Shown: piece by piece, positions 16,964-25,258 of the stretch
Layout: every line of letters begins with the position of its first letter
Numbering within the stretch: position 1 is the stretch's first letter
Source of the DNA: Deltaproteobacteria bacterium
GTDB taxonomy: Bacteria; Desulfobacterota; Desulfuromonadia; Desulfuromonadales; Geopsychrobacteraceae
DNA: 35,692 nucleotides
Assembly (NCBI GenBank): GCA_024279255.1
Contig: JAJRRT010000083.1
Span: 1 to 35,692 of the forward strand
Direction: 5' to 3'
Program-made: the position numbers and the translations under genes
Notes under the pieces: generated by a model
Database searches by the model: none
What the model saw: only the letters and a program-made list of their open reading frames with translations
Told to the model about the DNA's origin: nothing

Positions 16964-18250
16964 ATGCCCGAATACCACATAGACACCCTTGCCAACGGCC
17001 TGCGACTGGTCACTGTCGAGATGCCCCACCTGTATAATGCAGAACTGATTTGCTACTTCGGTACTGGCGGTCGCTATGAATCTGAAGAAATCTCTGGAAT
17101 TTCTCATTTTCTGGAACATATGTTGTTTCGCGGCGCAGGACAGTATCCCAACAGCAGTGCCATTGAGCGCGCCTTCGAGGCGATTGGTGGCGCGGTCAAC
17201 GCTTCAACCGATGCCGAAAGCACCTGTTATCACACTCGTATTCACCCCACACATGCCGCAACGGGAATTAAAATATTTGCCGAGATGTTCCGCAATCCAT
17301 TATTCAACGATCTTGAAATCGAACGACGCATCATCATCGAAGAAGCCCGTGAAGATTTCAACGAGCAGGGGGCTCAAACCAACCCTGACAACCTGATGGC
17401 AGCCCTGCTCTGGCCAGGCCAACCGTTGTCCATGCCGCTGATCGGCAGCGATCATTCCCTTCATAGAATCGACCTTGCTTCACTTCGAAATTTTCATCAA
17501 CAAAACTATGTGCCTCAAAACACAGTCATCGCCTGTAGCGGGGCAATCGAAAGAAACAGTGTACTTGCTACGGTGAAGGAATTTTTCGGCGATTGGCAAG
17601 GAGGAGAACCCTTACAGGCGAATGAGGCCCTCCCCCACAACCCAGGCCCGCATCAACAGTGGACCTTCGATTCCGATTCACAAATCAGTCTGCAGCTCGC
17701 TTTTCCAATGGCGGGTCGCAGCGATACTCGTCCACTTCAATACAGTCTGATCCGCCGCCTTCTCAGCTGGGGCGGAAGCGCGCTTTTACCGCAAAGACTC
17801 CGTGAAGAGTGCGGTCTGACCTACGCCGTCGAGGCGAACTGCTCAATGTTGTCAGACACCGGTTACTTCAGTATCGATCTTGCCATAGCACCCAAAAACC
17901 TTGTCCCCGCACTAAAGGAGACCCTTGATGTCCTGAAGCGACTGTGCGAAAAACCACCCGAAGCTGCAGCCCTCGAAGCCGCACGGACCAGCTATTTGTA
18001 TGACATTGAATTTTCACTCGATCAGCCTGAAGCAATGACTGTGCGATACGGCTGGGGCCTGCAAGCCAATTGCCTCCGCACCCTTGAACAAGATCGCGCC
18101 GAGGTCAAAGCCATTGAACATGCACAAATCCAGAAGCTATGTTGTGAGCTGTTCACAACAACTCAGCTGCATCTTGTTGTCGTCGGCCCCTGGGAAAAGG
18201 CACAACGCCCGCTGGTAGATCAGTTGCTACAGGAGTTCGAAACGTCTTAA
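16964..18250 (+). CDS. M16 family zinc metallopeptidase (insulinase/MPP-like)
   Basis: 428 residues, comprising the two-lobed half-molecule form of M16 peptidases such as processing-peptidase-like bacterial proteins. The inverted zinc motif is H48-F-L-E51-H52 (SGISHFLEHMLF), with the third ligand expected in the IIEEAREDFNE segment near residue 128. The opening LANGLRLVTVEMPH and the later LREECGLTYAVEA are typical. There is no signal peptide, so it is probably cytoplasmic. It starts at ATG 16964, 7 bases after DUF2270; longer starts read into that gene. It has no evident biochemical link to haem synthesis despite following the cluster. Confidence 0.92.
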   Translation: MPEYHIDTLANGLRLVTVEMPHLYNAELICYFGTGGRYESEEISGISHFLEHMLFRGAGQYPNSSAIERAFEAIGGAVNASTDAESTCYHTRIHPTHAATGIKIFAEMFRNPLFNDLEIERRIIIEEAREDFNEQGAQTNPDNLMAALLWPGQPLSMPLIGSDHSLHRIDLASLRNFHQQNYVPQNTVIACSGAIERNSVLATVKEFFGDWQGGEPLQANEALPHNPGPHQQWTFDSDSQISLQLAFPMAGRSDTRPLQYSLIRRLLSWGGSALLPQRLREECGLTYAVEANCSMLSDTGYFSIDLAIAPKNLVPALKETLDVLKRLCEKPPEAAALEAARTSYLYDIEFSLDQPEAMTVRYGWGLQANCLRTLEQDRAEVKAIEHAQIQKLCCELFTTTQLHLVVVGPWEKAQRPLVDQLLQEFETS

Positions 18251-18272
18251 TATTAGAAATATTATATTTTTT
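18248..18272 (+). terminator. AT-only hairpin with T-run after the M16 gene
   Basis: TAATATT (18248-18254) pairs with AATATTA (18258-18264), with a run of six T ending at 18272. The stem is short and AT-only, so termination may be weak. Confidence 0.4.
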
Positions 18273-18401
18273 GATAACATCAATTATGCTGTAACAACTT
18301 CAGATCAAGCTAGCGGTTTTAACTTTCAAAAGTTCAGTAACAAATTCTCATAGGGGGGGGAGAAGCTTTAAGGTCCGAAAGGGTATAAAAGGAATAATTT
18401 C

Positions 18402-18866
18402 ATGTTGTCCCAGTCCGATAGAATCCTCAAAGATTTAATCATCATAATCGCAACCCTGGTGGTTTCATTCCTCCTGTTCAGCACTTTCGACGTACTAGAG
18501 TTAATCGTCGATTTTTCTCAGCGCCATGAAGAGTACGAAATTGATGAACTCCTCTCGACCCTTGTCGTTCTCAGCATCTGTCTGTTGTTATTTTCCTGGC
18601 GAAGAATCAAGGAGGCTGACAGCGCTCGACTTAATATTGAAAAAAAAAATGTCGAACTTGAGCAGGCCCTTGCCAAGGTCAAAACCTTACAGGGAATTCT
18701 TCCGATCTGCAGTTACTGCAACAAAATCCGGGATGATCAGGGGGATTGGAACGATCTACAATCGTATATCAACGATAAGCTTGATGCAGAATTCAGTCAC
18801 GGGGCCTGTCCCGACTGCTTTGATCTCCGCATGCAAGAGTTGAAAGAATCCAAGATGGCGGGATAA
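18402..18866 (+). CDS. Two-TM protein with C-terminal Cys4 (LPICSYC...CPDC) domain
   Basis: 154 residues. Two membrane segments (about 12-29 and 50-66) are followed by a short coiled coil (70-97) and a compact C-terminal domain with C103, C106, H133, C136 and C139 (ILPICSYCNKIRDD, then FSHGACPDC). The same domain is familiar as a C-terminal tail of PAS and response-regulator proteins of deltaproteobacteria and is probably a zinc site. Here it is attached to a bare membrane anchor with no sensor domain. AAGGA lies about 8 bases upstream of the ATG. A run of eight G (18353-18360) is in the upstream region. Function unknown. Confidence 0.82.
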   Translation: MLSQSDRILKDLIIIIATLVVSFLLFSTFDVLELIVDFSQRHEEYEIDELLSTLVVLSICLLLFSWRRIKEADSARLNIEKKNVELEQALAKVKTLQGILPICSYCNKIRDDQGDWNDLQSYINDKLDAEFSHGACPDCFDLRMQELKESKMAG

Positions 18867-18894
18867 ACCCTCAAGTAAGTACCGTCTGACCTCG

Positions 18895-21687
18895 CTAAAT
18901 CCTCACTGTTTTATAGAGAAAATTTTTAAAACGATAAAACTGCTTCGGCTCGGTATCCGGCTTACAGGCAATTAAAATTTTAGCCAGCTTCGGCATACTG
19001 ACTGCCCCCCGTCGCCTCATCTGCTCAATCACCTCAACCACTCCTTCACGCGTCAACTCTTTGTTCGAATAAGGCTGATAAACCTCACTCCAGAAATCAC
19101 CCTGCCCTCCAAGTATCCGCTGAACAATGGTCGTAGCTGCCTGCTGATTGAGCTGTTCGAGACTCGGTTTCTCGACACCGACCGGGGCCTCCATTTGCTG
19201 AAGAATGGCCTGGTCGATATCGGTCCCACCGATACGCAAACCACTGTAGAGCATGGCACGCAGCAGGATACTGCGTAATTCTCGCATATTGCCGGTATAA
19301 TGGTGCTTGGACAACATTTCTTTTGCTGCAGTATTCAACACCGGGATACGTCCAGCCGCAACCTCTTCGGGACGATACACCTGAGCGAGTCGACCAAGAA
19401 AGTGAACTGCAAGGTCAGGGATATCTTCACGTCGCTCGTTAAGGCTTGGGACTTGAATGATCAGCTCTGACAAACGATGATAAAGATCTTCACGGAAGAG
19501 ACCCTCAGCTATCAACTGTCGCAGGTCACGGTTCGTACCAGCAACCAGTAAAACCTGTGCATGGCGGGTGGTGTTTTCCCCCAGGCGGACAAACTCTCCA
19601 CTGTCAAGAAAACGCAATAACTGCACCTGCGTTTTGGGGTCAGCATCACCAATCTCATCAAGAAAAACGACCCCACCATCAGCCTCTTCAAGAATACCGC
19701 GACGATCGACATGCGCCCCGGTAAAGGCCCCGCGTTTATGACCAAACAACTCCGAGTAGGTCAGCTCGCCGCTGTATGCAGCGATATTTGTTTTCTTAAG
19801 AGGAAGCGAGCTGCCGGGATATCGCTCACGGAAAAGTTCATTCAAGCGAGAGTAGAAATTATTAAAAAGAAATTCCTTGCCCGATCCTGTACGGCCGGTA
19901 ATCAAAACCGAGGGAAGACCAAGAATATCTGCCTGCTCGGGAACGCGTTGTGTCTTCCAGAGCGAGAGTCGCTGGCAAAGTGGCGGCGCCAGATACTGAA
20001 TCGTCTCGATGATCTGTTGCGACTTAGGCGAATTGCCGATGATATTTCCTAACCGGTATGACGAAACACTAGGATCGCGATAATCAACATCCTGACTCAA
20101 TCGATCAATCTCACCAGTCAACCGTTCTATATGCTGTAAACTTAAAAGGTGTCGACTGATCATCCGTTCGATAATCTGCAGAATCCGTCGATGCTCACCG
20201 GTAAAATAGTTGGGCCGCAGGCTGTCGACACAAATAACGGCCAGGACCTCACCGGCATAAATGACGGGCACGGCCAATTCACTACGCACTGTCTCGGTAA
20301 CCTCTGAATAGAACCCGCCACGCACCATCTCTTCCCGGGTATTGTTGATCACGGCCGGCCGCGCCGTCGCCGCTGCCAGACCGGTGAGGCTACGCTCTTC
20401 AACGGGCAATTCTTCACCGCCGATGCGGATTGGTGGAATGTACTTTTTCAGCCAGTCCTTACTTTTAGCACCAACCAACTCCCCTTCGGCATCTTCGACC
20501 AGTAACCAGCGCTCGCCATCAAATTCACGGGCCAATCCAATACTACCGGTATCGGCGCCAATCAACCGCGTCGCCTTGGAAAGGACTCGGTGCAGGAACG
20601 CCTGCAGTCCGTCCGAAGGCTGCTGCAACAGATCACTGATCTCAGAGAGGATCTGCACCTCAAGGTGCTCATCACCAATCTGTTGCACCACTTGCTGAGC
20701 CATCTCTGCATGTGCCTCAAGAAGGCCTCGCTCAAATGGGGTGAACTGATATTTTTCCTTGGTATAGTAGTGAACCAGGCAGATGACCCGCCGGGTGCGA
20801 CTATCAAAGCGCGGCACCATATAGAGCGAGCGTAACCCCAACTCCTCTGTCAAATACTGCTTTTGCAATGACTGATCAGCCAGATCAGGGATATAGAGTG
20901 GTGAAAGCAGACTATCATCAGAGATCACTCCCGCACGATCAATAAAGCGCGACAACAAAGATTCTCCAGGGCTCAGATTGATCCGTTGCTCCTGTTCGTA
21001 TAAGCGCCTTGCCTCTGGTTCCTTTGAGTAAGCGGCTAGAATTTCCATCGTCCGTTCACCATCAATATCCGATGTGGTCGGCATCAGTACCGAAGCCAGC
21101 GCCACGCGATCGATCAAGCGCGCGGCAGAGCGCACCATAAAAAGAGCAGCTTCACGTTTTTTTGCTTCATCAACATGATGTGAAAGCACCACTTGTTGAT
21201 GATAACGCCGAGCACGATCAAGGATCGGTGCGACTGTCGACAACAGACGTCTCAGTTGCTGCAGAAGCTTCTCACGTGGGAATTCACGCGGGCGACCACG
21301 ATCAAGACAAACCACACCGATTGAGCGCCCGCGATGAACCAACGGCAGGAAATAGCTCCCCCCTCCAGGCCCATCAGCAACCGGCATATCCTCTGGCGAA
21401 TCGGCCAGATTTTCACAGCTCGCCTCCTCTTGCTGCTGGTAAACCCGTGAGACCAGAAAATTATCATCATTGATTGCGAAAGTTGTCTGTCGCACCCTTT
21501 CAATATCACCACCGACAGCTCCCATACAGCTGAGTGCGCCTTCAGTGAGATCCTCAAGGTAAATCCGGCAATGACCACGTCCCGAAATTTGCTGAATGGC
21601 TCCCGTCAGAAGATGAAGAATCTCTTCCAGGTTCTCCTTGCCAAAAACTTCAATCTTGTTGATCCAACTCTCAATATCGCTGTGCAT
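18895..21687 (-). CDS. Sigma54-dependent activator with three GAF-like domains and non-Fis C-terminus
   Basis: 930 residues. Residues 1-165, about 180-355 and 360-540 look like three GAF modules (FLPLVHRGRSIGVVCLD and ELAVPVIYAGEVLAVICVD are typical strands). An AAA+ domain follows, with Walker A GRTGSGKE (about 600), the sigma54-contacting GAFTGA loop (about 654), Walker B GGVVFLDEIGD (about 672) and R-finger segment FREDLYHRL. The C-terminal 100 residues do not show the usual Fis helix-turn-helix and instead contain ELTREGVVEVIEQM and FKNFLYKTVRI. The spacing between Walker A and the GAFTGA region is longer than usual. GGGAGGT precedes the ATG. Its target promoter is unknown. Confidence 0.88.
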   Translation of the reverse strand: MHSDIESWINKIEVFGKENLEEILHLLTGAIQQISGRGHCRIYLEDLTEGALSCMGAVGGDIERVRQTTFAINDDNFLVSRVYQQQEEASCENLADSPEDMPVADGPGGGSYFLPLVHRGRSIGVVCLDRGRPREFPREKLLQQLRRLLSTVAPILDRARRYHQQVVLSHHVDEAKKREAALFMVRSAARLIDRVALASVLMPTTSDIDGERTMEILAAYSKEPEARRLYEQEQRINLSPGESLLSRFIDRAGVISDDSLLSPLYIPDLADQSLQKQYLTEELGLRSLYMVPRFDSRTRRVICLVHYYTKEKYQFTPFERGLLEAHAEMAQQVVQQIGDEHLEVQILSEISDLLQQPSDGLQAFLHRVLSKATRLIGADTGSIGLAREFDGERWLLVEDAEGELVGAKSKDWLKKYIPPIRIGGEELPVEERSLTGLAAATARPAVINNTREEMVRGGFYSEVTETVRSELAVPVIYAGEVLAVICVDSLRPNYFTGEHRRILQIIERMISRHLLSLQHIERLTGEIDRLSQDVDYRDPSVSSYRLGNIIGNSPKSQQIIETIQYLAPPLCQRLSLWKTQRVPEQADILGLPSVLITGRTGSGKEFLFNNFYSRLNELFRERYPGSSLPLKKTNIAAYSGELTYSELFGHKRGAFTGAHVDRRGILEEADGGVVFLDEIGDADPKTQVQLLRFLDSGEFVRLGENTTRHAQVLLVAGTNRDLRQLIAEGLFREDLYHRLSELIIQVPSLNERREDIPDLAVHFLGRLAQVYRPEEVAAGRIPVLNTAAKEMLSKHHYTGNMRELRSILLRAMLYSGLRIGGTDIDQAILQQMEAPVGVEKPSLEQLNQQAATTIVQRILGGQGDFWSEVYQPYSNKELTREGVVEVIEQMRRRGAVSMPKLAKILIACKPDTEPKQFYRFKNFLYKTVRI

Positions 21688-21828
21688 GTTCAGTGACCTC
21701 CCGAGAAGAGAATGTACATTTTCTACTCAACGGAGTATATGGCTCTCCTCTTCTGCTGTCAAAAAAGCCCCATATCCCTTATGGTGAAACCTGTTATTAT
21801 CAATATTATTTTCAGACAGGAGAGATTG

Positions 21829-22104
21829 ATGAACCGCAGCAACATCTATCGTGCCACGCTAGAGAAATGGGGCGAAAAAGCCCAATACGAACAGATGGTT
21901 GAAGAATGTGCAGAACTGATCACAGCTCTCAAACACTTTGAACGCGGCAAGACAAAGCGGAGTGACATCATCGCTGAATTGGCCGATGTGACATTAATGG
22001 TCGGCCAGCTGACCTGGATGTTCGGCGAAAAGGAGGTTGCTGCTGCCATTGATGTAAAGCTCGCCAAGCTGGACGCCCTGCTCCTCGACCCTGAGGGGCG
22101 ATAA
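21829..22104 (+). CDS. MazG-like nucleotide pyrophosphohydrolase domain protein
   Basis: 91 residues from ATG 21829, with AGGAGA upstream; longer readings to the left are non-coding. Single all-alpha NTP-PPase domain with the metal-binding pairs EECAEL and ELADV (EExxE ... ExxD pattern), preceded by EKWGEKAQYEQMVEE. Such small MazG-like proteins hydrolyse NTPs or dNTPs to monophosphates, often for house-cleaning. It lies divergent from the sigma54 activator, with 141 bases between starts, and upstream of bcp. Confidence 0.88.
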   Translation: MNRSNIYRATLEKWGEKAQYEQMVEECAELITALKHFERGKTKRSDIIAELADVTLMVGQLTWMFGEKEVAAAIDVKLAKLDALLLDPEGR

Positions 22105-22200
22105 CTCAGGAGATTCAAGCATAAGTCTTAACTTCAGCAATCCACGTCACACCGATACAGACAAAGTTCGAGGATTGTGTTCCACCACAAGGAGATAGCC

Positions 22201-22671
22201 ATGGCACATCGTGAAGGCAGTCAAGCTTCCGATTTCAAATTACAGGGCAGTGATGGTCAAACACACAGCTTGCAGGATTACCGCGGGAAAACGCTGGTGA
22301 TCTACTTCTATCCCCGTGACGACACTCCCGGATGCACTAAAGAATCCTGCGGCTTTCGTGAGCTCAAGAATGACTTTGATGATCTTGATACCGTCATTCT
22401 TGGCGTCAGCAAAGACAATTTGGCCTCCCACGACAAGTTTATTGCCAAATTCAACCTGCCCTTTGTTCTTCTGTCTGACCCCGAAACAAGCATGATGCAA
22501 ATCTACGGGGCCTGGGGAGAAAAAAAGCTCTATGGAAAAGTCGGCATCGGCTGTATTCGCTCAACGATAATTATCGACCCTCAGGGAACAGTCATCAAGC
22601 ACTGGCCGAAGGTCAAAAATGCAGCAGATCATCCCGCCGAAGTTCTAAACTTCCTGAAGGCTGAAATTTGA
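22201..22671 (+). CDS. bcp: Thioredoxin-dependent peroxiredoxin, BCP/PrxQ type
   Basis: Reduces hydrogen peroxide and organic peroxides with thioredoxin as reductant. It is 156 residues. Peroxidatic C45 (DDTPGCTKESC) and resolving C50 are five residues apart, the hallmark of PrxQ/BCP. YFYPRD before it and the C-terminal WPKVKNAADHPAEVL are typical. The start ATG 22201 has AAGGAG 7 bases upstream; a longer in-frame reading from 22177 is not needed. The thioredoxin at 8570-8899 could supply electrons. Confidence 0.96.
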   Translation: MAHREGSQASDFKLQGSDGQTHSLQDYRGKTLVIYFYPRDDTPGCTKESCGFRELKNDFDDLDTVILGVSKDNLASHDKFIAKFNLPFVLLSDPETSMMQIYGAWGEKKLYGKVGIGCIRSTIIIDPQGTVIKHWPKVKNAADHPAEVLNFLKAEI

Positions 22672-22725
22672 GTACGATCTAAAAATTCCATGAGTTTATC
22701 ACCCCAATACTCAAACAGGAGATCC

Positions 22726-22929
22726 ATGTCGGACCCTGGTTCGAGATCAATCAACAACGAATCAATGATTTCGCAAGGGGTACGGGTGATCGATAATGAA
22801 TCCACATCGACTCACAAAGGGCCGCAGAGGAAGTCAAGAATGGTGTACAGACAGCTATCTGCTAACCATTGTGAGAGTGAGATAAAAACAGCCTGCGTGG
22901 CTGAATTTCTGGCGCGTGTTTATCCGTGA
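22726..22929 (+). CDS. Doubtful small ORF
   Basis: 67 codons from ATG 22726, with a good ribosome binding site (AGGAG, 6 bases upstream). The predicted product is polar, with Ser, Asn and Arg, and has no recognisable motif. It overlaps the end of the convergent small gene by 10 bases. It could be a real small protein or chance; the ribosome binding site is the only positive sign. Confidence 0.3.
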   Translation: MSDPGSRSINNESMISQGVRVIDNESTSTHKGPQRKSRMVYRQLSANHCESEIKTACVAEFLARVYP

Positions 22930-23225
22930 AAGGGATCTTCCTCAACAAGAAGTTCGAACTTTTGGCGCTTGTGTAGCAGAGCAAAGAGCAACGGATTGAC
23001 CTCACTGATCTGCTGTAAGCAAATTCGCGGTGGGTCTACGCTGTTGTTGCGCACTCCTTGCTTCAATGCCGGGATTTGCCGCACCAGAATTGATGCCGTT
23101 TTCTCAGCAGTTGCTTCATCAACGGCGCGTAAGTAACGGCTTAGGTGAAACCCGAACTTCCGTGGTTCCCCATCTAGATTAAGAAGAAAGTTTTCCCCGC
23201 GCAGTTCGATCTTAAAACGCTTCAT
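22920..23225 (-). CDS. Conserved-looking small protein of unknown function
   Basis: 101 residues starting MKRFKIELRGENFLLNLDGE. The N-terminal half (RGENFLLNLDG, RKFGFHLSRYLRA) resembles a family of small uncharacterised bacterial proteins I have seen with the same opening. It predicts beta strands, then a helix rich in Ala (EATAEKTASILVRQ) and a DPPRICL segment. There is no signal peptide, Cys motif or membrane segment. The Shine-Dalgarno is weak. It lies between the MITE-like hairpin and bcp, transcribed opposite to bcp. Confidence 0.72.
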   Translation of the reverse strand: MKRFKIELRGENFLLNLDGEPRKFGFHLSRYLRAVDEATAEKTASILVRQIPALKQGVRNNSVDPPRICLQQISEVNPLLFALLHKRQKFELLVEEDPFHG

Positions 23226-23300
23226 TCACGGTCCAATACTAATGCAGTCCAAAAGGGCTCCGATTATCAACAGCCCGACAGTAAATGGCAAGAAGATAAA

Positions 23301-23403
23301 GAGTCTGGGAGGCTGTCGGACTATCCATGAACCAACTACAAATTCGGCTGTTTGAGACCAAATTTTCGCTAAGGCCCGAATAGTCTGACAGTCTCCTAGA
23401 TTT
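23301..23403. repeat. MITE-like long hairpin next to dinB
   Basis: Left arm 23301-23323 and right arm 23381-23403 form a 23-bp stem on plus-strand RNA, 18 Watson-Crick and 5 G-U pairs, around 57 internal bases. An inner stem, ATTCGG (23342-23347) with CCGAAT (23376-23381), is also possible. The right arm touches the dinB stop codon. There is no ORF and no clear target-site duplication. Confidence 0.7.
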
Positions 23404-24488
23404 CACGAAGAGTTCAGGGGGAACGGAAGTTCCAGTTGCAAGGGATCAACGACAGGAATATCCTGTTCGAACTGACTGACAGTTAAACCGAGCAAACGCA
23501 CAGACTGTCGTCCGGCAGCGGTTTTTTTCATCAACTCCTCCGCAATCCCCAGCATCTCTGCAGCCTCACTAAAGGGAGCAGGAAGGGTCCGACTACGCGT
23601 CAGGGTTTGGAAATCAGCATAGCGAACCTTGAGAGTCAAACAATGAGCAGCGCTATCGCTCTGCTGAAGCAGAGTCGCTATTTGCTCGGCCTGACGTCCC
23701 AAAATCGTCAACATTTGTGCCTGATCAGCAAGATCCTCGGCCAAAGTGGTCTCCTTACCGATCGATTTACGGATGCGGTTCGGGACCACGGGCCGCTCAT
23801 CAATGCCGCGTGCAATCTGATAATAGTAGCGTCCACTGCTACCAAAGTGATTTTGCAAGACGTCAAGGCTGTGCTTGAGCAAGTCGTCACCAGTAAAAAT
23901 TCCGAGCCGTTGCATCCTTTTTTCAGTCACCTGCCCTACACCATGAAAACGTCGCACCGGTAAAGCAGCAATAAAGACCGCCGCCTGTTCCGGCGTTACT
24001 AGGGTTAAACCGTTCGGCTTATTGACGTCCGAAGCGACCTTGGCAAGAAACTTGTTATAAGAAACTCCACCCGAAGCTGTTAATCCGGTTTCACTGAATA
24101 TTCTCTTTCTGATTTCCTGAGCAATTCGGGTCGCAGACGGGTTCCCCATTTTATTTTCGGTCACATCAAGGTAGGCTTCGTCAAGTGACAAAGGTTCCAC
24201 CAGATCAGTACAATCGAGAAAAATCTTCCGCACCTGCCGCGACGCCTCGCGGTAAGCATCAAAACGGGGACGGACAAAGATCGCTTGAGGACAGAGCCGA
24301 TAGGCCCGCGCAGCAGACATCGCCGAATGTATACCGAACGCACGAGCCTCGTAAGAACAGGTTGCGACCACCCCGCGACCGCCCGGATCGCCACCGACCA
24401 CCACCGGACGTCCGCGTAAATCTGCATTGTCACGCTGTTCAACCGCTGCAAAAAAAGCATCCATATCGATGTGAATAATTTTACGCAT
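23403..24488 (-). CDS. dinB: DNA polymerase IV (Y-family translesion polymerase)
   Basis: Error-prone translesion polymerase acting in damaged-DNA bypass. It is 361 residues, the usual length. The catalytic acidic residues are visible: D8 region IIHIDMDAFFAAVEQ and the LSLDEAYLDVT motif. Also present are YEARAFGIHSAMS, the HhH region KRMQRLGIFTGDDLL, and the little-finger domain. The C-terminal QLELPFPL is a clear beta-clamp binding motif, so it should be recruited by the sliding clamp. The Shine-Dalgarno is weak. I saw no convincing LexA box upstream. Confidence 0.96.
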   Translation of the reverse strand: MRKIIHIDMDAFFAAVEQRDNADLRGRPVVVGGDPGGRGVVATCSYEARAFGIHSAMSAARAYRLCPQAIFVRPRFDAYREASRQVRKIFLDCTDLVEPLSLDEAYLDVTENKMGNPSATRIAQEIRKRIFSETGLTASGGVSYNKFLAKVASDVNKPNGLTLVTPEQAAVFIAALPVRRFHGVGQVTEKRMQRLGIFTGDDLLKHSLDVLQNHFGSSGRYYYQIARGIDERPVVPNRIRKSIGKETTLAEDLADQAQMLTILGRQAEQIATLLQQSDSAAHCLTLKVRYADFQTLTRSRTLPAPFSEAAEMLGIAEELMKKTAAGRQSVRLLGLTVSQFEQDIPVVDPLQLELPFPLNSS

Positions 24489-24534
24489 TGGCTCAGCATA
24501 GCCGATCAGGATAGCTCAGTGAATGCTCAAACGA

Positions 24535-24570
24535 AAAACAGCCGCAAGAGATCTCCCTTGCGACTGTTTT
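24535..24570 (-). terminator. Intrinsic terminator of the FKBP gene
   Basis: Arms 24535-24548 and 24557-24570 pair over 14 positions with one mismatch. Read on the minus strand the stem ends in a T-run, as needed for the gene ending at 24594. Confidence 0.8.
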
Positions 24571-24593
24571 CATTTCAAAAACTAAATCAGAAT

Positions 24594-25025
24594 TTAACCG
24601 GCGATCTCAACCAGTTCAATCTCGAAGTTCAGATCCTTGCCAGCCATCGGATGATTGGCATCCATGATGACCTTGTCCCCATCAACTTCAACAATGGTCA
24701 ATAACACCGGCTGACCATCTTCCATCTCAGTTTGAAACTGCTGACCAACTTCCGGGGTCATCCCCTCTTCAAACTGTGCGAGACTGGACTCAATGACCAT
24801 CTCAGGGTTGTGAGAACCATAAGCATCAGTCTCTGATATCCTGACCTTCTTTGACTCACCAACCTTCATGCCGACGACAGCCTGCTCAAAACCTGGAATC
24901 ACCTGGCCACCGCCAACTTCAAATTCAAGAGGATCTTGACCTTGCGAACTATCAAAGGTCTCACCATCATCGAATGTCCCGGTATAATGAACCTTAACCT
25001 TGTTGCCTTCTGCTGCTACTGACAT
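24594..25025 (-). CDS. FKBP-type peptidyl-prolyl isomerase (SlyD-like)
   Basis: 143 residues with one FKBP domain interrupted by a chaperone insert, as in SlyD. The opening KVKVHYTGTFDDGETFDSS, GGGQVIPGFEQAVVGMKVGE and DAYGSHNPEMV (start of the insert flap) and closing DANHPMAGKDLNFEIELVEI match this family closely. The metal-binding His/Cys tail of E. coli SlyD is absent, so this is the short type. It has no signal peptide, so it is cytoplasmic. CGGAGA precedes the ATG and a terminator follows, so it is monocistronic. Confidence 0.94.
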   Translation of the reverse strand: MSVAAEGNKVKVHYTGTFDDGETFDSSQGQDPLEFEVGGGQVIPGFEQAVVGMKVGESKKVRISETDAYGSHNPEMVIESSLAQFEEGMTPEVGQQFQTEMEDGQPVLLTIVEVDGDKVIMDANHPMAGKDLNFEIELVEIAG

Positions 25026-25258
25026 ATTTTTCTCCGTATTTGAAAATGATGCCGCTTAAGCGACACAGGGAACAGATTTAGCTTACAAGCGTGACACTTT
25101 CACTCAGATGAACCGAGAAATCAACCCCCAACAACGATTTTTCAATAAGGAATTCCCTACAAATCAAAATGTTGTCTAATGCAAGATTTCAGCGCTTTTA
25201 TGACTTCTCATGCTTACTCAAAAAAATGGTAGAATTACAAGTTCACAGGAGGTGACCG

